Below are positions 33,604-42,112 of a stretch of 64,000 nucleotides of DNA, piece after piece. The stretch is from NCBI RefSeq assembly GCF_900109455.1, contig NZ_FOAG01000006.1, positions 1-64,000 on the forward strand, in the 5' to 3' direction. Source of the DNA: Roseovarius azorensis (lineage in GTDB: Bacteria > Pseudomonadota > Alphaproteobacteria > Rhodobacterales > Rhodobacteraceae). Position 1 is the stretch's first letter. Each line of letters starts with the position of its first letter. Position numbers and translations under genes: made by a program. Below the pieces are notes generated by a model. The model was not told the DNA's origin. It saw nothing but the letters and a program-made list of their open reading frames with translations, and searched no databases.

Positions 33604-34317
33604 ATGGAAAACGCAGGCTACACAACCCTGAGCAGGCAATCGGGACTGCTGCGCGAGATGCAACTGGTGGCCAACAACATAGCCAATGCCGCAACGACGG
33701 GGTACCGGCAGGAAGGGCTGATCTTTTCGGAATTCGTCAAGCGTGCGGAGGGCGGCGAGTCGCTCTCCATGGCGCGAGGCAACGTGCGCAACACCTCGAT
33801 GATGCAGGGGCCGCTGACACGGACCGGCGGGGCGCTCGATATGGCGATAGAGGGCGATGGATTTTTCCTGATCGAGACGCCACAAGGCGAGCGCCTGACC
33901 CGCGCCGGCAGCTTTTCTCTCTCGGCCGGGGGCGATCTTGTCACCAATGACGGGTTTCGTGTGCTCGACGCGGGCGGTGTGCCGATCTTTGTGCCTCCTG
34001 ACGCCAGCGACCTTGGTCTGTCGACGGATGGTACGCTCGGCAGCCAGGGGCGCCCTCTGGCCCAGATCGGGCTGGTCCAGCCCGTCGAGAAAACCGATCT
34101 GATCCGCGAGGACGGCGTGATGTTCCGGACCCGGGGCGGGATCGAACCCGTCGAGAACCCGCGTATCCTGCAGGGCTTTCTCGAAGGGGCGAATGTCGAT
34201 CCGATCAGCCAGATCGCACGGATGGTCGAGGTGCAACGCGCCTATGAGATGGGGCAGAGCTTTCTCGATTCCGAAAACGAGCGCGTGATGACAGCGCTCG
34301 ACACCCTTACCCGTTGA
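33604..34317 (+). CDS. flgF: Flagellar basal-body rod protein FlgF
   Basis: Distal-side rod subunit. 237 aa. N-terminal rod motif: LREMQLVANNIANAATTGYRQEG; central hook-like fold with GGALDMAIEGDGFFLIETPQGER; C-terminal ISQIARMVEVQRAYEMGQ. It is shorter than FlgG and precedes it, the normal order. The distance from fliQ is 1 nt. Confidence 0.93.
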   Translation: MENAGYTTLSRQSGLLREMQLVANNIANAATTGYRQEGLIFSEFVKRAEGGESLSMARGNVRNTSMMQGPLTRTGGALDMAIEGDGFFLIETPQGERLTRAGSFSLSAGGDLVTNDGFRVLDAGGVPIFVPPDASDLGLSTDGTLGSQGRPLAQIGLVQPVEKTDLIREDGVMFRTRGGIEPVENPRILQGFLEGANVDPISQIARMVEVQRAYEMGQSFLDSENERVMTALDTLTR

Positions 34318-34333
34318 TCCTCAGGAGAACACG

Positions 34334-35119
34334 ATGCGAGCCCTACAGATAGCCGCAACCGGGATGGCCGCCCAGCAGATGCGAGTCGAGACGATCTCGA
34401 ACAATCTCGCGAACATGTCGACCACGGGCTACAACGCCCGGCGCGCCGAGTTTGCAGATCTGCACTATCAGCAACTGACCCGGGCGGGGACAATCAATGC
34501 CGCTGATGGCACGGTATTGCCGACCGGGGTGCAGCTTGGCCTCGGGGTGCGCCCCGCGGCGATCTCGGTGCATCTGGCGCAAGGATCGCTGACGGAGACC
34601 AACGGCGATCTCGACATCGCCATCGAGGGAAACGGCTATTTCGAGGTGACCCTGCCCTCTGGCCAGTCCGCATATACCCGCGACGGTGCGCTCAAGCGCT
34701 CTGCCGAAGGGCTGATCGTGACGTCGGACGGTTTTCCGGTCGCGCCCGAGATCACCATTCCCGAGGATGCCCGGAGCCTGAGCATCAACGCAGACGGCGA
34801 GATCTTTGCGTTCTTCCGGGAAACCGCCGAGGCGCAATCCATCGGCCAGCTGAACCTCGCCGGTTTTGCCAATCCAAAGGGATTGGAGGCCGTCGGCAGC
34901 AATCTCTTCATGGAGACAGAGGCGTCAGGTCCGGCCAATGTCACCACGGCGGGTCAGGACGGACTCGGGACGCTGCGGCAGGGTTATCTGGAAAACAGTT
35001 CGGTCGATCCGGTGCGCGAGATCACTGAACTGATCGAGGCACAGCGCGGTTATGAACTCAACGCCAAGGTGATCACCGCCGCTGACCAGATGCTCAGCGC
35101 CACCACGCAGGTGCGCTGA
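34334..35119 (+). CDS. flgG: Flagellar basal-body rod protein FlgG
   Basis: Distal rod subunit, 261 aa, the normal length. Motifs are MRALQIAATGMAAQQMRVE, TISNNLANMSTTGYNARRAE and GDLDIAIEGNGYFEV; the C-terminal end has ELIEAQRGYELNAKVITAAD. AGGAG lies upstream. Its stop codon overlaps the flgA start by 1 nt. Confidence 0.96.
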   Translation: MRALQIAATGMAAQQMRVETISNNLANMSTTGYNARRAEFADLHYQQLTRAGTINAADGTVLPTGVQLGLGVRPAAISVHLAQGSLTETNGDLDIAIEGNGYFEVTLPSGQSAYTRDGALKRSAEGLIVTSDGFPVAPEITIPEDARSLSINADGEIFAFFRETAEAQSIGQLNLAGFANPKGLEAVGSNLFMETEASGPANVTTAGQDGLGTLRQGYLENSSVDPVREITELIEAQRGYELNAKVITAADQMLSATTQVR

Positions 35120-35547
35120 TGAAATGGCTGATCCTCGCCGGGCTGATTGCCGTACCGCCGCCCGTCTGGGCTGATCGCATCGTTGCCGCCCGGACGATTC
35201 GCGCGCAAGAGATCATCGCGGCCGAGGATCTGCTGCTCGAGCCGGGAACCGGGCGGGGGAGCGTCACACTACAGGATCTGATTGGCAAGGAGGCGCTGGT
35301 CTCGCTGTATCCGGGCCGTCCGGTGCGCGCGGCGGATGTCGGTCCGCCCGCCCTGATAGACCGCAATCAGATCGTGTCGCTGATCTATCTGCGGGGCGGC
35401 CTGCGGATCATGACGGAGGGGCGCGCGCTCGCACGCGCCGGGATGGGTGAATATGTCCGGGTGATGAACCTTGCGTCGCGTGCGACCATCGTGGGCCGGG
35501 TGACGGCGGATGGTCAGGTTCTGGTTTCACAACAGGGATCGTGGTGA
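35119..35547 (+). CDS. flgA: Flagellar P-ring assembly chaperone FlgA
   Basis: Periplasmic chaperone for the P-ring protein FlgI. 142 aa, a short form compared with ~220 aa in enterics, with only the SAF-type domain. A signal peptide (LILAGLIAVPPPVWA|D) is clear. SAF segments are VAARTIRAQEIIAAEDL and PGRPVRAADVGPP, followed by the chaperone C-terminal part GEYVRVMNLASRATIVGRV. Overlaps flgG by 1 nt; flgH starts 1 nt after its stop. Confidence 0.9.
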   Translation: MKWLILAGLIAVPPPVWADRIVAARTIRAQEIIAAEDLLLEPGTGRGSVTLQDLIGKEALVSLYPGRPVRAADVGPPALIDRNQIVSLIYLRGGLRIMTEGRALARAGMGEYVRVMNLASRATIVGRVTADGQVLVSQQGSW

Positions 35548-35548
35548 C

Positions 35549-36277
35549 ATGCGGTTTTCAGCGATCACGCTTGGCCTGCTGGCGCTGGTGTCAGCCTGCG
35601 GGCGTATGGATCACATTGGCAGACCTCCCGGTTTTACGCCGACGATGAATTCGACCGAACAACTGGCGATGCTCAATCCCGGTCTGCCGCTGACCGCGCA
35701 GCATGATACGCCCCTGACCCGCGCCTCGCTCTGGAGCGGTGGCAAGAAGTCTCTGCTGGGGGACCGGCGCGCGGCCAAGCGTGGCGATATCCTGACCGTG
35801 GTGATCGAAATTGACGAAGAGGCCAAGATTTCCAATTCCACGTCGCGCTCGCGCAGCGGTTCGGAAAATCTCGCGGTCCCCAACCTCCTTGGTTTGCCGC
35901 AAAGGATCAACCCCAGGCTGCCGGAAGGGGCCAGCCTGGATCGGGCCGTGGACCTGAGTTCCGACAGCCGGTCGGGGGGCGACGGATCGGTCAAACGCAG
36001 CGAAGAGCTGACCCTGCGCGTCGCCGCGACGGTGATGCAGGTGCTGCCCAACGGGGTGCTGGAAATTCAGGGTTCGCAGGAGGTGCGGGTGAATTTCGAG
36101 CTGCGCGAATTGCTGGTCAACGGTTTCGTGCGCCCCGAGGATATCTCGCGTCAGAACGAGATCACCTATGACAAGATCGCGGCGGCCCGCATTTCCTATG
36201 GTGGCCGTGGTCAGATCACGGATGTCCAGCAACCCCGGATCGGTCAGCAGGTTCTGGATGCCATGCTGCCGTTCTGA
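35549..36277 (+). CDS. flgH: Flagellar L-ring lipoprotein FlgH
   Basis: Outer-membrane L-ring subunit. 242 aa with a lipoprotein signal (LVSAC, lipidated Cys-17). Family blocks: SLWSGGKKSLLGDRRAAKRGDILTV (the ring-forming start), NGVLEIQGSQEVRVNFE and VRPEDISRQNEI. The C terminus RISYGGRGQITDVQQPRIGQQ is typical. The ATG given is 1 nt after flgA; the frame extends 39 nt into flgA but without a reason to start there. Confidence 0.95.
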   Translation: MRFSAITLGLLALVSACGRMDHIGRPPGFTPTMNSTEQLAMLNPGLPLTAQHDTPLTRASLWSGGKKSLLGDRRAAKRGDILTVVIEIDEEAKISNSTSRSRSGSENLAVPNLLGLPQRINPRLPEGASLDRAVDLSSDSRSGGDGSVKRSEELTLRVAATVMQVLPNGVLEIQGSQEVRVNFELRELLVNGFVRPEDISRQNEITYDKIAAARISYGGRGQITDVQQPRIGQQVLDAMLPF

Positions 36278-36301
36278 CGCCATTCAAGGAGCGAGAGGAC
36301 G

Positions 36302-36805
36302 ATGATGAGAAAGCTGCTGCCGGTTCTTCTGATGCTTGCCGGAACCGCCGGGGGGGTAGGGGTCGGGTTGATGCTGAAGCCCGAGCCGATCAGACAAACC
36401 GATCCCGGTTCCGATGGCGTGGCGGAGCCGGTCGCCGTGGCGGGCGGGCAGGGGGCGCGGGGCAATGATGCCTCTGCGGAGGCTCTGGAATATGTCAGGC
36501 TCAACAATCAGTTCGTGATCCCGGTGGTCAGCCGCAACCTGGTCAGCGCGATGATCGTCATGTCGCTGACGGTCGAGATATCGCCGGGCACGTCAGAGGC
36601 GGTCTATAACCGCGAACCGAAGCTGCGCGATGCCTTTCTGCAGGTGTTGTTTGATCATGCAAACATGGGCGGGTTCGAGGGCGAGTTTACCAGTGCCGAC
36701 AACATGGATGTGCTGCGCAGAGCCCTGGCGGACGTGGCTCAGAGGGTGGTTGGCAGAACGGCCCGCGGTGTTCTGATCACCGAGATCGCGCGACAGGATG
36801 TCTGA
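36302..36805 (+). CDS. FliL-like flagellar membrane protein (first copy)
   Basis: 167 aa, one N-terminal transmembrane helix (~5-25) and a periplasmic FliL/SPFH-like domain (~62-165; YVRLNNQFVIPVV, SLTVEIS). FliL supports the stator. It ends the flgB-flgH operon, whereas the second FliL (46358) begins the motA operon. AGGAGCGAGAGG precedes the start. The two copies differ clearly in sequence, so they may have separate roles. Confidence 0.75.
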   Translation: MMRKLLPVLLMLAGTAGGVGVGLMLKPEPIRQTDPGSDGVAEPVAVAGGQGARGNDASAEALEYVRLNNQFVIPVVSRNLVSAMIVMSLTVEISPGTSEAVYNREPKLRDAFLQVLFDHANMGGFEGEFTSADNMDVLRRALADVAQRVVGRTARGVLITEIARQDV

Positions 36806-36820
36806 TGCAGACGGGGGATG

Positions 36821-37264
36821 TCAGGGACGACCGCGCCCGGACGGCATAGGATGTCGCAATCGGGCGAGGGCCGCAATGTCATTCTCTTCCCGGACCAGGG
36901 CCTTTTCCCGGTCGTGCCGGATCTCTTCGGCATGCAGGGTCAACGCAGCCTGATGCCTTCCGAAGGCCCGGCCCAAGTGGCGTATCATCTGCCCCTTGCC
37001 GGCCAGCACCCGGGCCAGTTCGATTTGCATATCCGCCCTGTTGCGCCCAACCCAGCCCAGCCAGAGCAGATCGGCGCCAACCTCCCGTAGCCCCTGCATG
37101 TCCGAGTCGGTCAGGCGTTGACTGGCACGATAATCACTGTCGAGCCGGGCCAGTTCAGCACGCAGACGCGCCTCCTGCCGGTTCAGATCCCGCAGTTTCG
37201 TGCTCTCTTTCTGAAACAGCGCCAGGGTCAGTTTCACGAGATCGCAGGATTGGCGCTGTGTCAT
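36821..37264 (-). CDS. FliJ-sized coiled-coil protein of the flagellar cluster
   Basis: 147 aa, predicted largely coiled coil with no signal or membrane segment. A FliJ role (stalk of the FliI ATPase and export-gate activator) fits its length, charge pattern (RDLNRQEARLRAELARLD) and position at the end of the flhA-fliR-flhB run, and no other fliJ candidate is present. Sequence similarity alone is too weak to claim it. The start overlaps the flhB stop (ATGA). It converges with the fliL copy, leaving 15 nt between them. Confidence 0.5.
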   Translation of the reverse strand: MTQRQSCDLVKLTLALFQKESTKLRDLNRQEARLRAELARLDSDYRASQRLTDSDMQGLREVGADLLWLGWVGRNRADMQIELARVLAGKGQMIRHLGRAFGRHQAALTLHAEEIRHDREKALVREENDIAALARLRHPMPSGRGRP

Positions 37265-38349
37265 CCGAAATGCCTTGCCTTGCGCCGCATGGCATCCGCA
37301 AACCGGATTGCGGATGCGACGGCGCGGTACTGGGTGGCGTCAATCTCCTGACCGATGTCGGTGCTGGCATGCAGTACGCGCGCCGTTGGCGGATCCTGAT
37401 GGACAGGGACGCCGTGTTCAAAGGCCAGATTGCGGATTGCGAGCGCCATCTGGTCCACGCCCTTTGCCACGCAGACCGGGGCTGATCCCGCCTTGCGGCT
37501 CCATTTCAGGGCTACCGCATAATGGGTCGGGTTCACGATCACCACATCGGCCTGTGGCACCGCGGCCATCATCTGGGTCGAGGCGATCTGCATACCGCGC
37601 TGGCGGCGCTGCTGTTTCATGTGCGGATCGCCCTCGTTCTGCTTGTGTTCGTCGCGCACTTCCTTGTGCGACATGCGCTGGCGCCGCAGGTGGTCATGGT
37701 GCTGCCACAGGAAATCAGCCGCGCCGATGATGAGGGAAACCAGCAGGACGACAAACAGGAACTCGACGATCATCTGCGCCATGAGCGCTCCGATGATATG
37801 CGGTTCTGCATGCAGCGCACCCGCCATCTCCGAGAGCCGAAAGCCGAGAAAGACACTGAGCAACAGGCAGTAAAGCAACAGCTTGACCAGGCTCTTGGCA
37901 AATTCGAACAGGCCCGAGGGCCCGTACTTGTTTCTGGCGTTCTCGATCGGGTTGATGCGCGACGCCTGGGGCTCGAGCTTGCTCGGGGCGACGACAAAAC
38001 TGCGTTGCGCGATCACCGACAGGAGAGCCCCCACCGCCGGAATCAGAAACCACGCGACCAGCCCCAGCGTCACCGCACCCAGAAGCCCGCCAAGCGCCGG
38101 GCCGGCGGCCGCACCGTCAAACACCAGATCGGCCAGGCGCTCCGGTTGATCGATCAGCGCCATCAGGGCCGTGCTGACCCTCTCGATGGATGCGCCGCCA
38201 GCAGCAAGCGCAGCGAGCAGCAATCCCGCGTGGGAGCCGGTCGTGTTGAGATCGGCAGAGCGCGCAAGTTCGCCCTTTCTGCGTGCCTCCTCGAGCTTGT
38301 GCTGAGTCGGTTCGTGGGATTTCTCGCCGTTTTCATCCGGGTCTGCCAT
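37261..38349 (-). CDS. flhB: Flagellar export switch protein FlhB
   Basis: Export-gate subunit that switches from rod/hook to filament substrates after self-cleavage. 362 aa. It has four transmembrane segments (~30-205), then a cytosolic domain. The cleavage site is NPTH at ~273-276 in VVIVNPTHYAVALKW. The N terminus DENGEKSHEPTQHKLEEAR is typical. The frame is open upstream but only antisense to nothing recognisable. It overlaps fliR by 1 nt and the FliJ-like gene by 4 nt. Confidence 0.95.
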   Translation of the reverse strand: MADPDENGEKSHEPTQHKLEEARRKGELARSADLNTTGSHAGLLLAALAAGGASIERVSTALMALIDQPERLADLVFDGAAAGPALGGLLGAVTLGLVAWFLIPAVGALLSVIAQRSFVVAPSKLEPQASRINPIENARNKYGPSGLFEFAKSLVKLLLYCLLLSVFLGFRLSEMAGALHAEPHIIGALMAQMIVEFLFVVLLVSLIIGAADFLWQHHDHLRRQRMSHKEVRDEHKQNEGDPHMKQQRRQRGMQIASTQMMAAVPQADVVIVNPTHYAVALKWSRKAGSAPVCVAKGVDQMALAIRNLAFEHGVPVHQDPPTARVLHASTDIGQEIDATQYRAVASAIRFADAMRRKARHFG

Positions 38350-39122
38350 CACCGTGTCCCGAGCGGGTTGACGATGAAGGCCTGAAGCGCCTCGACCCAG
38401 ATCGCGATCATCGTCGGTGCCAGCAACATCAGCAGGAAAAGGGCCGCGCCGGTAATGACGGGGGCGCCGACAAAGACGACCATGAGTTGCGGCATGGCGC
38501 GATTTATGATCCCGAGCGTCAGATTGTAGAGCACCGAAACGATGACAAAGGGCGCGGCCAGCGTAAAGGCGAGGCCAAAGGCATGCGCCACGCGCCCGAT
38601 ACCCCATTGCGCCAGAATCCCGGCGTCTGGCATGCGGGCGACGGGCAGGATCCGATAGCTCAGCACGGTCATTTCGGCAAGGCGAACATGCAGGTCCAGC
38701 ATCATGGCAAGCGCCAGCGCGCCGGTAACCAGAACAAAACCCATGGCGGGCAGGGGCGTTGCGCCGGTATTTCCGAGAATCTGCGACAGAGAGGTGGACT
38801 GCGCGGCGATCGAACCGGCGGTTTGCAGCGCCAGCAAAAAGAGGCGGATGCCGATGCCGAGGAATGTGCCCAGGGTGGTCTCTGCCAGAACGAACCGGGT
38901 AAGGTGGGTTGTCTCATGCGAGGCGGCAGGAATCTCGGGCGCAATCGCTGGTGCAACGACCGTCGTCATTGCCAGAGCCAGAGCCAGCTTGATGCGCACC
39001 GGCACGGATTGTTCGCCAAAGCCAGGGAACAGCGCGATGATCGGACCAACGCGCAGAAAGACGATGAAATGCAGCCAGATGATATCCTGCGAGAGACGCA
39101 GCGCCTCATCCAGCCCGGTCAT
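38349..39122 (-). CDS. fliR: Flagellar export gate protein FliR
   Basis: Inner-membrane gate subunit, 257 aa, with about six hydrophobic segments. Family features are VGPIIALFPGFGEQSVPVRIKLALALAM at the N terminus and the middle block AAQSTSLSQILG, then MLDLHVRLAEMTVLSYRILPV. It overlaps flhA by 4 nt and flhB by 1 nt. Forms the FliPQR complex with products encoded at 49508 and 33333. Confidence 0.94.
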   Translation of the reverse strand: MTGLDEALRLSQDIIWLHFIVFLRVGPIIALFPGFGEQSVPVRIKLALALAMTTVVAPAIAPEIPAASHETTHLTRFVLAETTLGTFLGIGIRLFLLALQTAGSIAAQSTSLSQILGNTGATPLPAMGFVLVTGALALAMMLDLHVRLAEMTVLSYRILPVARMPDAGILAQWGIGRVAHAFGLAFTLAAPFVIVSVLYNLTLGIINRAMPQLMVVFVGAPVITGAALFLLMLLAPTMIAIWVEALQAFIVNPLGTR

Positions 39123-41200
39123 GTCGCCACGATCCCGACCAGCGATGGTCTGGCGTCGATGCCGATTTCCTCAAACGACAGCACCGGTGCGGTGATGTTC
39201 TTGGCCAGAAGGGCCGTGCGCAGGAATCTGCGCCGCAGCGTCGAGGTGATGATTACCGGTGCGATGCCCTGTTCGCTGGCGCGCCGGATCTGTTCGGCCA
39301 CGGCTCCGGTGAGCGTATTGAACAGGTCGGGTGGCAGGGCCACGTTGATGCGGCCCCGGTCGCCGTCGATCTGATGGGCTGAGAACGTCTCTTCCCAGTC
39401 CGGGGCAAGCTGGATGAGCGGCAGCGTGCCATCCTGGCGCTGCAGAGCGGCAACCAGCTGAAACCCGAGGCGCTGACGGACATGTTCACAGATCATTTCC
39501 GGATGGCTGTGACTCTGGCGGCCTTCGGCGGTGGCCTCCAGGATCAGGGGAAGATTTCGGATCGAGACCTGCTCGGCGAGCAGGAGGCGCAGGATGGCGT
39601 GCAAAAGATCAGGCGGCACGCGATCCGGGATCATTTCGTCGAGCAGCTTGCGGTTCGCCTCGGCCCTGGTCCTGTCGGACAGATTCACCATCTCGTCGAG
39701 CAGGCGCCGCATGGCCTTCATCGTCAGAAGGCGGCTGAGATTACGGCGGATCATTTCCAGCAGATGTGTGGCGAGCACCTCTGTCGGTGCAACGAGGGTG
39801 GTTCCGGCCAACGCAGCCTGCTCCTGTTCGGCGGCGGGTATCCAGCGTGCCGGCGTGCCGTATACCGGCTCCTTGACGTTCTCGCCGGCGGGCAGGGTCG
39901 GATGATGATCCGGATCAAGCGCCAGAACACGATCCGGGCGCAGGATTGCGCGCGCCTGCTCTACCCCCTGAATTCTTATCATATAGGCACCGGGGGCCAT
40001 GCCGGGATCGTCCGTCAGGCGAATTTCGGGCAGGATGAGGCCGAAATTCGTGGCCACATAGCGGCGCATATTGGCGATCCGCGCGTCCAGACCGATGCCG
40101 GGATCAAGGACCATGTTCACAAGATCGGGGGCGAATTCGACATGTATGTCATCCAGTTCGAGTATGTCGCCAAGCGATTTCTCGGGCTTTGCCTGCGGGT
40201 GATCCTCGGAGGTTACCGGATCCGTGGCGGATTTTTTCCCGGAACTCAGCCATGCAATTCCGCCAAGGGCCAGACCACCAAGGATAAAGGGCAGGAACGG
40301 CAGACCGGGCACCAGCGCGAACAGCGCCATCAACACCGCAACGGTGAGCAGCGCCGCCGGATGCCGCCCCAGCTGTGTCGAGATCGCCAGATCGGTCGCC
40401 CCCTGCGCGCCGCCCCGCGCCAGCAGCAAGGCGGAGGCGATCGAGATGATCACGGCCGGAATCTGAGTGACAAGACCGTCTCCGACAGTGAGAATCGCAT
40501 ATGTCTCAAACGCCTTGCCAAGCGGCATGTCATGGGCGACCACGCCCATGATCAGCCCCATCACCAGATTGAGAAGAGTGATCAGCAGCCCGGCAATCGC
40601 ATCGCCCTTGACGAATTTCGAGGCGCCGTCGAGCGAGCCGAAGAATGTGGTTTCCTGCTGTTCGCGTTCTCGGCGTTCTCTGGCCTCCTGATGGTTGATG
40701 GCTCCGGCGGACATGTCGCTGTCGATGGCCAGCTGTTTGCCGGGCATGCCATCGAGGGCAAAGCGCGCGCCGACCTCGGCCATGCGCGCCGCGCCTTTGG
40801 TGATCACCATGAAATTGACGATCAGGAGAACCCCGAACACGACCAGCCCCAGAAACACGCTGCCGCCCATGATGAAATTGGCAAAGCCCTCGATCACCTC
40901 GCCAGCGGCATCGGTTCCGGTATGGCCCTGTCCGATGATCAGCTTGGTTGATGAGATGTTGAGCGACAGCCTGAGCATGAGGGCGGCCAGCAGGATTGTC
41001 GGAAAAGCCGAGAAATCCAGCGGCCGCTCGATGAAGAGGGTGATCGTGAAGATCAGAATGGCCAGCGCGAACGATGCCGCGAGGCCCACATCGAGAACCC
41101 AGGGCGGTACTGGCAGGATCATCATGACGATGATCGCCATCAGTGCCAGCGCAAGCAGGACGGTGGGCTGATAGAGGTGGCTGATCGACAGGGATTTCAT
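39119..41200 (-). CDS. flhA: Flagellar export gate protein FlhA
   Basis: Proton-driven gate and substrate-docking platform. 693 aa, normal. The first ~320 residues hold about eight transmembrane helices with the FHIPEP-type loop LDGMPGKQLAIDSDMSAGAI. The remainder is the cytosolic docking domain ending PVLSFEEIGIDARPSLVG. SLSISHLYQPTVLLAL opens the protein. It follows the SLT gene by 3 nt and overlaps fliR. Confidence 0.97.
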   Translation of the reverse strand: MKSLSISHLYQPTVLLALALMAIIVMMILPVPPWVLDVGLAASFALAILIFTITLFIERPLDFSAFPTILLAALMLRLSLNISSTKLIIGQGHTGTDAAGEVIEGFANFIMGGSVFLGLVVFGVLLIVNFMVITKGAARMAEVGARFALDGMPGKQLAIDSDMSAGAINHQEARERREREQQETTFFGSLDGASKFVKGDAIAGLLITLLNLVMGLIMGVVAHDMPLGKAFETYAILTVGDGLVTQIPAVIISIASALLLARGGAQGATDLAISTQLGRHPAALLTVAVLMALFALVPGLPFLPFILGGLALGGIAWLSSGKKSATDPVTSEDHPQAKPEKSLGDILELDDIHVEFAPDLVNMVLDPGIGLDARIANMRRYVATNFGLILPEIRLTDDPGMAPGAYMIRIQGVEQARAILRPDRVLALDPDHHPTLPAGENVKEPVYGTPARWIPAAEQEQAALAGTTLVAPTEVLATHLLEMIRRNLSRLLTMKAMRRLLDEMVNLSDRTRAEANRKLLDEMIPDRVPPDLLHAILRLLLAEQVSIRNLPLILEATAEGRQSHSHPEMICEHVRQRLGFQLVAALQRQDGTLPLIQLAPDWEETFSAHQIDGDRGRINVALPPDLFNTLTGAVAEQIRRASEQGIAPVIITSTLRRRFLRTALLAKNITAPVLSFEEIGIDARPSLVGIVAT

Positions 41201-41203
41201 GTT

Positions 41204-42022
41204 TCAGGATCCGTCCGCGCCCGACCTCTGCGCAATCAGAGGGCCGCGCGATGCAATGCCGAGCGGTACCAGCGATCCTGTTGTGCGGGGGGGCGCACCC
41301 GGCAACAGCAGCGGAAAATTGTTCTCTGCGTGGCGCCGCGGTGTCTCTGTCAGACGCGGTGCAGGCAATGGCCCGGTTTCGGGCAGTTCGTGCAGGGTCT
41401 GGCGGATCCGGTCAAAACGGGCGCGGTATTTCCGGGCATAGTGCGGCGTGCGCGAATGATAGGCCCCGGCGGCTGCGGACCAGTCACCGCTTTCCGCATA
41501 GAGCCCGGCAAGGAACTTTGCCGCGTAGAGGGCGTTTTCGGTGGGATCAAACATGTGGTCGATCGACCGAAAGGCATCGCCGTGCCATTTGTAATTGACC
41601 TGAAAACACCCCACGTCAAAGCTGCGCGCCCCGCGTTGAAATTCGGTGTGAACAAAGGCGCGCGCGGCATCCCTGTTGTCGAACCAGTGGCCCTTGCCCT
41701 CCATGTTCACTGTCCATGGCCATGGTTCCAGCCTGCCGCCCTCTGTGCGGCCGGTTTCGACGCGAGTGATCGAAAGCAGGACCGACAGGGGAACATCTGT
41801 CAGCGCGGCGGCGTGCCGGGCCGCGATGTCGCAGGCGGGTTCGGGCGCGGCGGCAGCGTGCAACGGCCAGACAGAGGCGGCAGAGATCACGATCAGCGCG
41901 CGCGCGCCGATCCCGCCGATTGCGGTGCGTGCCCGCCCGCTGCGCTGCATCGGGGTTCGAAACCGTCTGGCGAGGTAACCGGACAGATCCCGTGCTGAAT
42001 TGATCAGTGTCATCCGCGGCAA
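41204..42022 (-). CDS. Lytic transglycosylase (SLT domain) of the flagellar cluster
   Basis: Probable periplasmic peptidoglycan-cleaving enzyme that opens the wall for the rod, replacing the muramidase half of FlgJ. 272 aa. A hydrophobic signal segment lies at ~38-58 (ALIVISAASVW, then AAAAP). The SLT domain (~65-190) has the likely catalytic Glu-89 in SITRVETGRTEGG and DVGCFQVNYKWHG, FDPTENALYAAKFLAGLY. The TTG start has GGAG 6 nt upstream; ATG at 42013 is an alternative without one. The C-terminal ~80 residues are Pro/Arg-rich and unassigned. Confidence 0.82.
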   Translation of the reverse strand: MPRMTLINSARDLSGYLARRFRTPMQRSGRARTAIGGIGARALIVISAASVWPLHAAAAPEPACDIAARHAAALTDVPLSVLLSITRVETGRTEGGRLEPWPWTVNMEGKGHWFDNRDAARAFVHTEFQRGARSFDVGCFQVNYKWHGDAFRSIDHMFDPTENALYAAKFLAGLYAESGDWSAAAGAYHSRTPHYARKYRARFDRIRQTLHELPETGPLPAPRLTETPRRHAENNFPLLLPGAPPRTTGSLVPLGIASRGPLIAQRSGADGS

Positions 42023-42112
42023 GACTGTCTCCTGTCTTTCACGACCTTCTGTCGTGGCAATCCGATGCTTAGGGAGGCTAGGTTTAGATTCGGTAAGCGT
42101 GAGGCCGGAATT

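Noticed and set aside
39482-40951. 489-codon open frame antisense to flhA
   Set aside because: Gln/His/Arg-rich shadow of flhA with no domain; flhA itself is unambiguous.
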